Source: Amyelois transitella
Taxonomy: Eukaryota > Arthropoda > Insecta > Lepidoptera > Pyralidae
Assembly: GCF_032362555.1 (NCBI RefSeq)
Contig: NC_083505.1
Location: 5,633,501 to 5,697,500 of the forward strand
Length of the DNA stretch: 64,000 nucleotides
Direction of reading: 5' to 3'
The position numbers were made by a program, and so were the translations under genes. Shown here piece by piece: positions 46,048-58,555 of the stretch (positions are counted from its first letter, which is position 1; the number at the start of each line of letters is the position of its first letter). Under the pieces are notes generated by a model. That model saw only the letters and a list, made by a program, of their open reading frames with translations. It did not search any database and was not told the DNA's origin.

Positions 46048-47599
46048 TTTATTGTTTGTTTTAAATTTTATTATAAGCACTAAATATCTCGCGGCTTTAA
46101 AGTTTGTTTACGAAATGCTAATAAAGTTCTAATTTTAATCACTTATTAAACGGATTCACAAAGCAATTTTTTACGAAAATATGGGTTGTTAATAGTAAAC
46201 AACACTTGTATTTCACTATACGAGCAACGAGCGAACTGTTGATATATGTTTATTTGTTAACTGATTGCGTTACCACATTCGACAAAAATCTGACCGTTGA
46301 ATGGTATGTGTGTGGTGGTGGGTGACCCAGCCGGCGAGTGGGAGGCAATTTGCGGATAACATTCTACAAGAGTGAGCGAGAGAACCGGTCAAACGGCATT
46401 TCAAGCTTTGAGCCGGCAGGCAGGTAAAACAGAGAGCGGAGCAACTGGTCCTTGCAGGCCTCGCAAAATACAGATTCCCATACCATTTTTGTTTTAGCTT
46501 TATTGAGTACTAGAAAAGCCTGTCTTTATCCCATAATCTTGGTGAACCCAAGACCAAATTAATACCCTAGGTACATGCCAAATTCCAGATTTCTAGTCTC
46601 ATCGATTTGGGCTGTGCGTTAATACGAGTACCTAGGTATTTCAGCCGGCCATGAACCAATGACTGTTTTTTGAGTGACCTATATACATTAGTGAATTATT
46701 TGCTTTTATTACATGCATATATTCAATATTGGTTGAGTGGATAAAGCATGAAGAGTTAACTAATAAACTAAGGAACTGAGAAGAACATTACAAGTGCATC
46801 ATCATTGAAATAAAATGTTCCCACGGGATTGTCTATGAAATATACATTATCTAATGTTCGGAGAAAAATTGCGAAAGAAGCTATTTAATTATAAATAAAT
46901 ATGTAATTTGGCATTTTTGTTCTACAGATATTGTAGTAAACACTTAAAGGATTTTCCGAAATTCCAGATTCATGGTGCGTACGAAGTCTCGGGCTAAACC
47001 TACCCAAGTGACAAAATTTGGTACTATAAAAGATCGAAGAACGTTTTGGAACGTGCTATCCAAAGCACTCATAAGTAGGACATAATTATGTATCTTATTT
47101 TATCCAGGAAAAAGACTGCTTCTGTAGGATTTGCGTTAAACAACAATGTGTGTGAGCGAAGCGGCGGGCAACAACTAATCTAATAATAACTCAGAAAAGA
47201 GACCTACATATCCGCGGACGGACCATTTGAATTCGAATAAACAAGTTGTTCGCCGCGAACTTATGTTTGACCTCGCGAACAGCAGAATAAAGCACATTCA
47301 TCTAGTGCAAGCCTCCACGCTGTTCTGGTAGCGAAGAAAAACAAAGGTGCTCTGGCCGTGCTGATGGTAAAAGTGAGTGAAAGAAAAAGCTTAAAACTGG
47401 GGATTCTGTTGAAAGCCAGCTAAATGTGGTCCTTTGATTCATGTGACTACAGCCTCTGTCTACCCCCTAAGGAATACAGAATTAATGTTAGTTTAGTCAC
47501 ATGCGTCAAGTGAAAATACTTATCAGCTTGATAAACTTTTGCTAGGGCGCCTCATCCATCCATCCATGAACATGGACGAAATAAAAGTATCTAATGTTT
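46048..47599. other. Upstream flank of the SAPCD2-like gene
   Basis: Presumed promoter region (minus strand). Positions about 46290-46460 are less AT-rich than the surroundings (GGTGACCCAGCCGGCGAGTG; GAGCCGGCAGGCAGG) and could include a 5' non-coding exon, but no splice site can be chosen. A decayed family A piece lies near 47400-47490 (TGTCTACCCCCTAAGGAATA). Confidence 0.4.
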
Positions 47600-48230
47600 A
47601 ACCCTCGTAAACCCGACAAAGAACCTGGGCACGTTGCTTCATGGTGACTCTTTTCGTCTGGCAACAGCATTGCGTTTAGGTGTGTATTGTACGATCCCGC
47701 ATAGTTGTCCTTGCGGGGATACCGTTGACGGCTATGGACACTACGGCCTCTCATGCTCTAGGAGTGCCGGCCGATTAGGGCGCCATGCCGCCCTAAATAA
47801 TATAATACACCGTGCTCTTGCCACCATTCATGAGCCGTTCTAGAACCAAACGGTCTGGCTCGGCATGATGGCAAGGTACTGGATGGTATGATTTTGGTGC
47901 CCTGGAGATTGGGGCGACCTTTGGTTTGAGGTGCTACTTGTATTGACACACTTGCACCGTCTCATCTTTAGGTTACCAAATCTAAGGCCGGTGCTGCAAA
48001 TGAGGCAAAAAACCTTAAAAGGCGCAAATATGTAGGTATCGGTAATACCTATTTGAACCTTTTGGGGTAGAAACTCTGGGACCGTGGGGCCCATCTGCCC
48101 ATCAGCTTTTCCGACAAAAGCTGATTGAGGTATCTCGTGACGAGATGACTGGAAAATATCTGGCTCAGAAATTCTGCATACTCCCGCAAGTTGATCTATG
48201 CTGGGACTGTACAATTTGTAAATTAAATTT
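47600..48230 (+). repeat. Decayed LINE fragment with C-terminal zinc knuckle
   Basis: About 60 codons (47634-47840) read TALRLGVYCTIPHSCPCGDT, then VDGYGHYGLSCSRSAGR, then [20 protein letters not shown]. This is a CCHC-like knuckle followed by RH..LN.II, as found after the reverse transcriptase in LINEs with a restriction-like endonuclease. The next part is the degraded 'DGxRPDG...' endonuclease region, with several stops. The assignment to an R2/R4-like LINE is from motif memory only. Confidence 0.5.
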
Positions 48231-48726
48231 TAGTTTGTAATCATCTTTTTTTCTTTCTTTTTTACAACTAATTGGTTCTAGTTTTAGTTAAGACTACTTT
48301 TAAAAACTATGTTATTATAACCTGGAAGAGAAAAACCTTTGGTGTAGCCAGGTGGAAAGATATTGGAGAGGCATATGCCTAACAGTGGGCAAATACTTAT
48401 ATGCTGAAGAAGAAGTTAATTTGGTATTGTGTGTAAGTACACATATGTGGCCGTCCAAGCGAAAAGGGCCCACTGAGCACTTTCTAGTTTCCGAGATATT
48501 TGAGATTTTGTGAAAAAAGGTGGAAAATTGGCATATGCGGGTTTTAATGGATTTTAATGCAACATGCAATGGGCTACATTTTCGTATAATAATCGTCTGT
48601 AAATAACGAACACAACGTGAGAAAATTGCAATTATATGTTTAGTGAAAAGGGACCAGTTATCAACACTCTTTAAATTGAATGATTGAAATTGAATTCTAT
48701 AATGATAATGAGTTAAATAACAACTA

Positions 48727-50378
48727 ATGTCGATGTTTAACCAACCACAAAGACATCTACTGTCAACAGCGATATTTTATAATAGAGATTTTTTGACTAA
48801 CGGTGTCGCGCCAAATGTCCATAAGTCACGAAAAGCTCCTTACAATTGTTATAATTTACAAACCAGAGCTGATGCAGTTAATTATATAAAACAGTACTCC
48901 AATGATAATGGTTTAGTTTTACCTGGCCGTCTACCAGGTCACCGATATAATTCTGATCTAGTAATACGTCCTTGCAGTATGACCAAATCATACGTTTATA
49001 AAACATATTGTGATTCACTAATTTCACTGAATAATATTCCTGTTGGTAGGAGTACTTGGTACGACCTCTGGGAAACATTTTGCCCAAATGTTGTTGTGCA
49101 GAAACCGAAAACTGACCTTTGCGCAGTTTTTCAAAAAAATGTAACAACGTTAGGAAAAATGAACGCTTTGAGTGAAGAAGAAAAATTAAATCTCATAATT
49201 AAATCAAAGCAACATTTAGACCTAGTACAAATTGAAAGAAAATATTACAGTGATATAATTAGATGTGTAAGGGATTCATTCTCTGAATCTTTCCCTATGC
49301 TTGGACCTCATATTACTTGTAGTTACGATGGTGTCATGCATTACTCTTTTGATTTTGCTCAGCAAGTTCATTTACCACATAGCTCTCAACAGATAGGTCC
49401 ATTATATTTTTTGACAGGGTTCAAAGTCAGTTTATTTGGTGTTGCTGTAGAGCCATTAAAGAAATTTGTCTTATATATTATCCCTGAATCATGTCATACA
49501 GGTAAAGGGGCTAACGTAATCATTTCATTGCTGCATCATTTTTTTGCAAGTTTCGGATTAGGTGAAACCGATGTTGTGTGCCACGCTGATAACTGTGCTG
49601 GGCAAAATAAAAATAACTATGTTATGCAGTATGCTACGTGGCGAGTTGTTACAGGTAGGCATCGGTCATTTCGCATGTCATTCCTTCCCGTAGGGCATAC
49701 CAAGTTCGCCCCAGACATGTATCTACTTTGGACTTTTTAAAAAAAGTTTTAGAAACAGAGAATCTAATAAATTAATGGATCTGGTTGTAGCCGCAGTTCA
49801 GGCTTGTCCAAAAACTAACGCAATTACAGCTGTTCTCACAGGTAATGAGAAAGTTGATACTTTTATAAAAATGTATGACTGGGCAAATTTTTTTCAATCA
49901 GATGCTTCTACCATAAGCCAGCTATTGACATTTTCCCATTTTGAATCTAACGCAAATAACAAAGGGCACATGCTTTGCTACAAAAATATTTCTGAAATGC
50001 TACCATCGGTCGTGGCAAAAGTTTTAAATCCATATAAAGTAGGTATATGACAAACTTCCAACAGAAATATTCCCGTCAGGTATGACTATAGAAAGGCAAT
50101 GGTATTTGTATAACAAAATACGTGAATTTGTCGAAGAAGAATCTAAAGATATTTTGTGTCCCAAACCAATAGTCTTAGACGACATATCCACTCCTAGTCA
50201 ATGTAGTGTAGTAGAAGGAACAACTACTTCTACTTCTAATACATCATCCAATCAAATTGCTAAGAGTGTTAGAAAAACGCCCACTTGTTCATACTGCAAG
50301 AAAGTCGGTAATAGGAATCAAGTAAGAACCGGTAATATTTTTGTCCAAAGCGCAGGTCAGAAAATATTTGAGATTTAA
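48727..50378 (+). pseudogene. Decayed transposase-like gene (DUF7869 type)
   Basis: A 337-codon frame (48727-49740) begins MSMFNQPQRHLLS and contains GLVLPGRLPGHRYNSDLVI, the PKTDLC finger remnant, SYDGVMHYSFDFAQQVHLPH and CHADNCAGQNKNNYVMQYAT, then FLPVGHTKFAPD. The HADNCAGQNKNN and GHTKF motifs belong to a family of transposase-like proteins (DUF7869) spread in animals, with conserved Asp residues suggesting an RNase H-like fold. The similarity then goes on in two other forward frames (49775-50050 and 50082-50378, the last with a CSYC finger). The copy is therefore broken by about two frame changes. It lies in its own AT-rich block with inverted GTTTAGTGAAAAGGGACCAG (about 48639) and CTGGGCCCTTTTACTAAAC (about 50760) near its ends. 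Confidence 0.72.
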
Positions 50379-50602
50379 TTCTGACTTTTGAAACCTGTAA
50401 TAGGTTAATTCTTTTTTTTGTAATGTGTCGTATTAATGACTTTTAATTCATTAATTTTCATTCTTTTGACGTAAATTTAATCTGTTTTTGTATAATGTCC
50501 TACGAGTAGTATATTCTTAATAAATGTGTGTTACAATGTACGCGAAATATAACCTAATTTCGGTCAACTCGACCCATTTCTTAAACTTAACATAACAACC
50601 AA

Positions 50603-50930
50603 TTAGTTTTAAGTTTTTATTTTTTTATTCGATAGTGTTGCCATAATAAAAACTAGTCGATTTTATACTTAACATATTGTTCTATTGTAATAAATAAGAA
50701 TCTATGTAACTGACAACTAGATCTCTAGCTATTACAGTTTAAAATTTTATTGTATTCAACTGGGCCCTTTTACTAAACTTATTATAAAGTTAGTTTTAAG
50801 CTTCTATTTTTTTATTCGATAATGTTTCCATAACATTAACTAATTGATTTTATACTAAACATATTGCTCTATAATAATAAATAATAATCTATGTAACTGA
50901 CAAGTAGATCTTTAGATAATACAGCTTAAA
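50603..50930. repeat. Imperfect direct repeat, period 187 bp
   Basis: Two units of about 141 bp, 50603-50743 and 50790-50930, share TTAGTTTTAAG, TATTTTTTTATTCGATA, TAACATATTG and AATCTATGTAACTGACAA in the same order. They are separated by 46 bp containing the inverted CTGGGCCCTTTTACTAAAC motif. They lie just 3' of the DUF7869-type frame and probably belong to that element. Confidence 0.8.
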
Positions 50931-51049
50931 CTTTCAATGCCTGTTTCCCAACAATGTGATTTTTGTAAGTGTGAACTTTGAAAATTTTTTATTCCAATAA
51001 CATTTATTATGATTAATTTTTTTTTATTCCATATGATCAACCAACTATT

Positions 51050-51280
51050 TAACTATCCAAATTAGGCCTTAACTCAATACCACCCAAGTGGTACCTTTAT
51101 GCTTGGACTGCCACATATATGTATTTATTTTGTTTGACAGTTCTCTGTCAGACCATTGGGTCTTGTCTTGTCCAATGATGAGCATTGTCTACCAGTCAAC
51201 CATGCTTCTAGCATTGAGACCGCCAATTGTTACACAATTAGTTTAAATATTTAAATAGATAAATAAAGAGAAAAAAATTG
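51050..51280 (+). repeat. LINE 3' tail debris
   Basis: TTCTAGCATTGAGACCGCC followed by an AATTGTTAC and AAATAAAG tail. This resembles the 'GCATTAAGTCCGCC...TGTACAATAAA' 3' end of a common lepidopteran LINE. An inverted piece (TTGTCTACCAGTCAACC) precedes it. Confidence 0.4.
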
Positions 51281-51624
51281 TTAAATCCGAGGGACAGCTG
51301 AAAAATGAAGTGGTCATAAAATAATGAAAATGCCCAGAGACCAACTTCTGGCAACAGCCTAAGGGCAAGAACACTGGGGCAACACTGTCCGTTAGTGAAA
51401 TGATTTGACAAATTTGACAATGATAGCTTACCTATATAATTTTATTTAATTCAGTCATTCTTAATTTTGTCTCGTTCGTTCATTTTATCAAATGTCAGTC
51501 AGCAGACTAAGTTTTTATAAATAAAAAACTATTCCACAAATTGTACACTACAGCAAAGTTTAATAAAAAAAACGAAACATTAGTAATATCGAGCAGGTGC
51601 TGCAACAAAAGTTACTTTTTTAAT

Positions 51625-54066
51625 ATGAGTAATGTGGAAGTAAAACAAACGTCAGAAATAAATGAACACAATGGTAGCGTTAAACAAGATTCGGCCCGAG
51701 TTGGCTGGGTGAAATTTGATGACGAATCTGGACAAGCAAATACTCTAGGCGATAGCCATGTAGGAGTGTCTGCTACTGCCATCGAATCTCCTTCCGAAAA
51801 TATCTCTTCTCAAGCACCTGCTATTTTGAATACTGAATCAGTACATGTAAACCTTGAACGTGGAGATCGAAGTACAGAGCCTGTAACACTTAACACATTG
51901 TCAAAGAATGTTGAGTTTATCAATGTACGTCAAGGATTTTGTAAGTACCTATATTTCTTTATCAATGTTCAAACAAAATTACTGCTCATTAGTATCCATT
52001 ATCCAATTCATACATGCAAACATAAAACTACGCCTCTATCCCGAAAGGGTAGGCAGAGACTACATTTTTCACTTGACTCTGAATATTTAGTTTATTTTAA
52101 ATTATCACACTTTATTTATCTTGTAGGTAATGGGGACACAATAGTGACCCTTTTACCAGTGAACAGTCGGTGGCCCTGGGTGACACCAGCGCGCTTTCGT
52201 CCAGAACTTGTGCCAGAAGAACTAATGGCACAGGGACTCACGGTAAAACCATGTTTCATTATGAAGTTAATGTATTTGTATAAGTTTAACTTTGTAAAAA
52301 CTAAAAGAAGTTAATGAAAAACAGGGTTAGTAAGTACTTTTAATTTTATGTATAGAATACATGTATCTTTATCCAGTACAGGGTGAGAGAGCCAACAGTT
52401 GAACAGACTGAAAGGCCAACTTTTTGGCTTTATGATGATTGAAACATTTGTTCCCTTATTACTGTAGGTACTAAACAATACATTCAGAGCTGGTTCTCAT
52501 TGATTCTTCTCTTGTCATTCCAGCTCACTGTGGAAGAGTATGTTCATGCTATGGAACTGCTTGTTAATGATGGAAGGTTCACAATGTACAACATATGCTA
52601 TAAGCGTGTTCTAGTCTGCTGGGTTAGCGTGGCATTTATAGTGCTGCTGGCTCTGTTGTTTTCAGGTCTCACTGGCCTTATTTTGTTCTCGCTTGGTGTT
52701 CTTTGGTTGATTCTTAATGCAGCTGCCATATTTTTATGTATGTGGATAAAGTTGAAACTCTCAAAAGGCATGGAAAAATGCATGGCTAATGTCAACAAAT
52801 TGCTGAATAAGCACAAATTAATACTTGCACTGGATGATCGAGGAAAGATATCATGTCACAAAGTAAACTTGTGTTTTATTTATTTTGATTCGGGACCATG
52901 TATTGCTCATATCCAACAATTCATTGAAAGCGAAGAAGGAAAGTCCATAATGCAGGGTTGGGAACAGAGACTGGATGTCACTGTCAATGATATTGTTATA
53001 CAAGGAAGTCAGTCTACAAGATTATCTCGAAAACAGGTATGTAATTTTTTGCTTGATCTCTTATGCTGATAATGGACAAAATTTTGGTGTATGCAAATTC
53101 AGAAATTGGATTAATAAGTTATTAATATTTATTTTTATATAATTATTATGCCCATGTATATAGCAAAACATTTATTTATTTAACAATTCTGTCTTTAGCA
53201 TTGTTCCGATTTATTTATTTAAAACTTTATTGTACCAAAGGCAGACTTAATGCAGTTTGGCATTCTCTACCAGTCTATTTATTTCAAAATTGAGTTGCTT
53301 AATGGATCTTACTACCTGATATCCATTTTATATAAATCCCTCTCTCATCTCTGCTTGTTCCTGGTTACCACAGAAGTGTTTCGAGGCCCTGGGTCCACCT
53401 GCCATTTTATATAAATATGTCTATGTTTAAAGTTTTAAATACTGGGATAGTTAGAAAATGTAATTTATATATATATTGAGGAAAACAATAAGATATTTTG
53501 AATGTTAATTTAAGAAACAGAAAGTGTCACACAAATTCTTAGTACTATTCTTAATTTTGTCTAATCTAATCATCTTAGTTGTCTTTTAGACTAATAAATT
53601 TAGAACATCATAGTTAAAATGTATATAAACATAACTAATCATAAGGCATGTGTATTCTTTGACTATTGACGATTTTAGGTGTGTCTCACAAGTCTTGGAT
53701 TCATTAATAAAGTATGGAACAAACCTGTATATTAACCATTAGTTTATCTCTAAATGTTATTTGTTTATTTATTTATATCTATGACTCAGTAGTTTAGCGG
53801 GTAAAGCAAGGCAAATGAATGTGCAGGGTATGGCAGATCAGGTGTACCTGCGTTACCTGCAACGGTGGGGAAAAGATTTCCTCCGGCGCCGCCTCGACTG
53901 GACACTCGAGGAGGAAGGCGGAAACCCTACGGCGCCCCGACATTTAACCAATGCGCTCTGTCCTTGTCAATATGTTGAAGAGATATTGCGGAATAAAGAA
54001 CCTAGAGACACGCGTGCCTGTTGCCCCTGCTGCAATGATTGGCTCAGGCGACGCGGTCTCGATTGA
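51625..54066 (+). CDS. TMEM268: TMEM268-like membrane protein, form with proximal last exon
   Basis: Function poorly known; the mammalian protein is a two-pass membrane protein. Exons 51625-51940, 52127-52242, 52524-53036 and 53827-54066 agree in phase, giving 394 residues. A polar N-terminus (about 105 residues) is followed by NGDTIVTLLPVNSRWPW and LTVEEYVHAMELLV, matching the family's 'NGQVLTVLRID' and 'VPADQYRSLAESAL'. Two membrane segments follow (VLVCWVSVAFIVLLALLF; GLILFSLGVLWLILNAAAIF). After them come the cytosolic KLLNKHKLILALDDRGKISC and VNLCFIYFDSGPCIAHIQQF, matching human 'WFVYFDLENCVQFL'. The last exon gives YLRYLQRWGKDFLRRRLDW and the signature CPCQYVEEIL with a CCPCC end. The acceptor (ATGTGCAG) has a poor pyrimidine tract. 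The start is the first ATG after stops. Confidence 0.9.
53205..53300 (-). repeat. LINE 3' tail fragment
   Basis: On the minus strand: GACTGGTAGAGAATGCC, GCATTAAGTCTGCCTTTGG and TACAATAAAGTTTTAAATAA, a 3' end found on many lepidopteran LINE copies. It lies in the TMEM268 intron before the proximal last exon. Confidence 0.55.
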
Positions 54067-54976
54067 GCCAACCGATTCAAGTTAGGCAAGTTAGATTCTC
54101 TTACTAAATACAATAGGTTCGTTTGTTATTTCAAATTCGGAACCTATACATAGTTTTTTGTCTTAGTTGCCTCCGCTTGTAGTTAGGTTCTCTATGCAAA
54201 CTATCCAATATATCTATCCATAACTTAATATTTATTTTCATAGTACGACCGTCCCACTTATCATGCATGTTACATATTAATCTGTCATTTGTCAACAAAT
54301 TCTCTAAAAACTGTATATTTTTAGGGGCTCATATTATTTAACCCCATTCCTGGACTGTGGCAACACCATTGTAAAAATTTATGGGATTATTTTATATCGG
54401 CGGGGCGCCGAGCCGGAGGAAGTCAGAAAAGCTAGCTTGAGAAATACCTCTGTAGACAAGAGTTTGCTTACGGGGCTATCTGTTGTTCCTATTTTGATCA
54501 AGATTTAGTAGCGGAACGCGCGCGCGGCCAATTTTTTGATATCCAAAAATACTGGCCCATCTACAAACATAGACAATAACTAAAAAAACAAACTAGTCCA
54601 ATCCAACTACCTGGTCATTGCAGCAGCAGAGGCCCCCTTAATCTTAGGTTTCTTAAAAAGGATTAAAATCATTGCAAGATACAGCATGGCACATTTTACA
54701 CTATCACACCTCAAATTGGTGTTTAGGCAAATAGGTTAGTAAGTTAGGTTAGTAACTTATAAACTTGTCGTAAACTGTCTATAACAAGTATCAAGTTTTT
54801 ATAGAAATCCATAAAGAACAACCCCCGACAGCCGATATGTCCCGTTTTTTAATTAACTCACTTTCCTCCCAACTGACATTCAGACAGATGATTGTTGTAG
54901 ATCCTAATGTAGTTCATACTGATATTTTTCATTGGAAACAATTGTGGTATATCACCATGACGTCTAATGGTTCCAG
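54067..54976. other. Spacer between the two TMEM268 last exons
   Basis: Mostly AT-rich. A GC-richer patch at about 54400-54530 (GGCGGGGCGCCGAGCCGGAG; AACGCGCGCGCGGCC) stays open for about 36 codons but has no convincing splice sites, and I do not call an exon. No AATAAA is seen directly after 54066. ATTAAA occurs at about 54661. Confidence 0.4.
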
Positions 54977-55189
54977 GAAAGAGCGGCGCTGCTGTACCTG
55001 CGGTATGTGGCAAGGTGGGGTGCATACGCGATAAAGAATAGATTGAATCTCAGCAACACAGTGCCGGGGCGTCACGGAGAGAAATATGTCTGCCCATGTC
55101 AATTCATAGAAGAACATCTACAGACAAAACCTCCTGCGGGTATCGCAAAATTTTTCTCTTTGCCTAATCAAAACGTCCAACTATACTAA
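54977..55189 (+). CDS. TMEM268: TMEM268-like, homologous distal last exon
   Basis: After the acceptor TGGTTCCAG the exon reads ERAALLYLRYVARWGAYAIK, then NRLNLSNTVPGRHGEKYVCP, then CQFIEEHLQTKPPAG and stops after 70 codons. It aligns from its very first codon with the proximal exon at 53827 (GMADQVYLRYLQRWG... CPCQYVEEIL) and, like it, starts in phase 0. It can therefore replace the proximal exon after 53036, giving 385 residues. VCPCQFIEEHL resembles human 'PCPCQLIEAYIL' at least as well as the proximal exon does. The CCPCC end of the proximal exon is missing. It is either an alternative terminal exon or a relic of an exon duplication. Both frames are intact. AATAAA signals occur later, near 56048 and 56158. 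Confidence 0.75.
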   Translation, partial: ERAALLYLRYVARWGAYAIKNRLNLSNTVPGRHGEKYVCPCQFIEEHLQTKPPAGIAKFFSLPNQNVQLY

Positions 55190-58100
55190 TAATGATGTTG
55201 TATAGAAAGTATTCAATTATATAAATTCCGTCCATATAGCATTAAGTAAATGAATACCTAATATATTATTTTTCTGTACATTTATTTAGATGTAAGTAAA
55301 ATTTTACATAATATTGTGTATTAAGTCAGACCAAATCCGTCCAAATTGTTCTGCTCAATAAGGTTTTGATTAATTTATATTAGAGTATAAATAATTATTT
55401 AATAGGTTTATAACAATAATGTTTTACAATATTAATTACGAGATAAGCATTTTAATCAGTACCACTACACTATTCTGTACTTGTAGTGTCTTCCTGTTAG
55501 TTTAAAATCACACAATAGGTACTTTTTGATATTGTGTTATTTTAATTGACATCATATCTATTTGACGGGAAAAGATGAATTCCTAATTGAGAGGAGGGCA
55601 TGGAAATTCTCTTTCTATGTCTTCTCTCTTCCTAGTTCTCATGCAGTCTATTTTGGCCTAGAACTAATTCATGCTATTATAATTTATTTTTAACTACATT
55701 TCAAACTATTCTGTGACTGCATATGATATAGTTATTTTTCTAATCGTCTTGTCTAATTTCTTAATTTTTTGGCTGACCTGACCTTTAAATTAATTAGATC
55801 ATAGATATTTATTATTAAGTGTTAAATACCCCATAAAAAGTTGCTTTGTGGCAAAGCTCAAACAGTGTGAGTTATCCGTAGTTATATTTGTATTTATTAA
55901 ATGGCAGTTTTTTCATAATTACTAAATTCAATGGAATTGTCATAAGTACCTGAAGTTTATAGAATCGAATTTCCGAAAATAGTATAGGTATCAAGTGAAT
56001 TAAAATATCAAAAATTATTATTTCTAGTACCTATATATGCGTGTTACAAATAAACGTACATTCCACCATATACATATATCTGATTGATATGGCGTCTGAA
56101 CAATATATAAGTAGCTAATTTTACCTTCTGACAAGAGGTTTTTTATACCCCTAGGTATATAATAAACACTAATTGATGCTGAAATCACACAAACGTCTCG
56201 GCTAGTCTTACTAGTACTTATGTTGTCGTACTTTAGTGTTACACCAACTTTACCTATAAGCGTATGTTAAGATTACATTCTAACAAATAAGTTTGTTTCT
56301 ATATCTACACTGCATGAAATAAAAAAAAAACTACAATCCATTAGAAGGTATGATTGCGTCCACTCTAAAAAAAAGAGAATCTGCTGTTTATGATCTCTGA
56401 ACACTGGCGACCATCTCATTTTTGAACAAAACTTTTCAACATTCCTGCCAGGAAGTACATACAGATGTTTATAAATTGTAAATAAAATTTAATTCGTCTT
56501 ATACCTTATGCAGTTGTTCCCAATATTTAGTTTTGTAATCTTGATAGATAATAATTTACTATTAACAATAATCGATTAATTAAGATTACGAAGTTATGTA
56601 GCATATATTTATTCGTTACTAATATTGATTTCTCTTTCATCACGTTCAATTTTAATGTTTAACGCAAAGACATACTAGATTACCTAAGTCAGATACCGCC
56701 ATTACCTGAGTGAAAACCATACTTGTCAAGATTGCAATGTGCATTACAGTTATTGATTCCTACTTATTATCATTTGGAGCTCAAGATTATAGCAGTTCAT
56801 TTCAAATAAAATTAAATGTCCGCTATGAAGGTATGTTCTTATGGATCTTGTTGAAACAAAAAGAAATACACATATTTTTACACTAAATAAATGTAGTTTT
56901 ATTGATTCTGTTACAAACAAGGATTTGTGTTATTTTTATGATGTAAGCTACTTAAGCTTGTGAGAATGTTAATAGCAGATCGAAGCAGTGAGTGCTACTT
57001 TTAATAGTAGCACTGTCTGCTCGCGGCGCAGTTCAGCCGTACAGTATAGAATCGTTGGCACAAGGCATGTCTTAACATACATCTCTCTATATGTAAGTTT
57101 TACCACTGAGTAATAAAAAAAGAGGGAACATAAGACAGATGACTGATGAGAGCAGCGGTACGCTTAGGTCTATGCTAGAGGATCTTTTCGGAATGCCGAA
57201 GCAAGCAGTCCGGTCGCCCTGACGAAAAAATTAACACAAGCTATATAGGTGCTTTGTGAAAGTTTTAATTTTAATACTCAATCATACAGTTACATCTGGA
57301 TATATTTCGTGAAAATTACCTACCTACCTTTATTGTATTTGTGATGGACCTGGATATTCCTTTAGTACAGACATGTCATAAAAAAAATTTTTTTTAATAA
57401 AAGTCGGCATTTAGAGATAAAACAAAATTTATTTCTTTCAAAATAAAAACTTAGGAAGAATAGATGTAAAATATAATTTGTAAGGTATATCACAGATAAC
57501 GAATGTTTCCGTTCGTATCTACATACATTTTATTCGGCTTTTCTTGTCCTGTACTTGTTCTGATGCATTGTAGCTCTGGCTGAACATCGTCGTTTATTTT
57601 AGATCATACGGTATTTACGTACATTGGGTATATATATAGTTGCGAGCATTAAAATTCGTTCGGGGCATGTAAAACATTCGTACCTTTTTATAGGATCCCA
57701 TACCAGTGTTAATGTAGGTATCTAACAACTGTGCCGGAGCCTATTATAGCGAATTAATAGAAAATGTATTTGCAAAGAAATCTGACCAATGCGTTATTTG
57801 ACTGACTTAATCTCATAGGATATCTAGTCAACGATACACTGATAAACACAATCGGAATGGCGGAATACCAATAAAAGACAAAGGCTTGTACTACGACAGA
57901 AGTAGTGTTTGGAACAACTACATACTTAAAAAATGGAACTCGTAACAATAACGTTGTGCTTTTTTTAAATTTGGAGTGTTAAGGAAATAATTTCTGACAC
58001 GTGACCTGACGCGAGTTAACATTTTTTAACCATCACAAAAAGTGTGTAAGAAGCAAAAGAAGTATGCTATGGTGTGGACTGGTCGTGGCAAGTGAAATAT

Positions 58101-58519
58101 GTAGTGTGCCTACCCCTCCGAAAAGAGGCGTAATTTTATGTATATGCTTACAAAAAGTGCACAAAGCCGTTAAAGACGTTTTCACCTTAATAAACCTTGC
58201 TTCTCCTTATGTTCGTAAAATGTAAAGTGGTTCAACCAGGACCGCGTAGGTAGGTAACACGCCCAATTAACTCGCTTAATATGTAGGTAAACGTACGCAA
58301 AATACATCGAATTTGGGTATAAATTCGATATATTTTGGTAGAGACATGACAACAGGTAGGTAGAGACATGATAACACCTGTCGTGTCCCATTAAACAAAC
58401 AAAATATTCAAGAGCCGACATTAAGCATAAAATGTGTAATGGGTCCTTTAGAAATTGTTGGAACTCACAATCTCGAAAGGACTGAATATATATCAAGTAA
58501 GTACAAAAAAATGTACCTA

Positions 58520-58555
58520 TTTGCTGGGAATCGAACCCAGGAGCCTATGTAAAGT
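58520..58555 (-). repeat. tRNA-like B-box fragment, probably a SINE relic
   Basis: The minus strand reads GGCTCCTGGGTTCGATTCCC, a perfect B box (GGTTCGATTCC) with a short T-arm stem. No matching A box or acceptor stem lies upstream, so this is not a tRNA gene. It is most likely the remains of a tRNA-derived SINE. Confidence 0.5.

Noticed and set aside
54400-54530. Extra TMEM268 exon in a GC-richer open patch
   Set aside because: No acceptor with a pyrimidine tract and no GT donor in a fitting place. Similarity to the human acidic linker was too weak to use.
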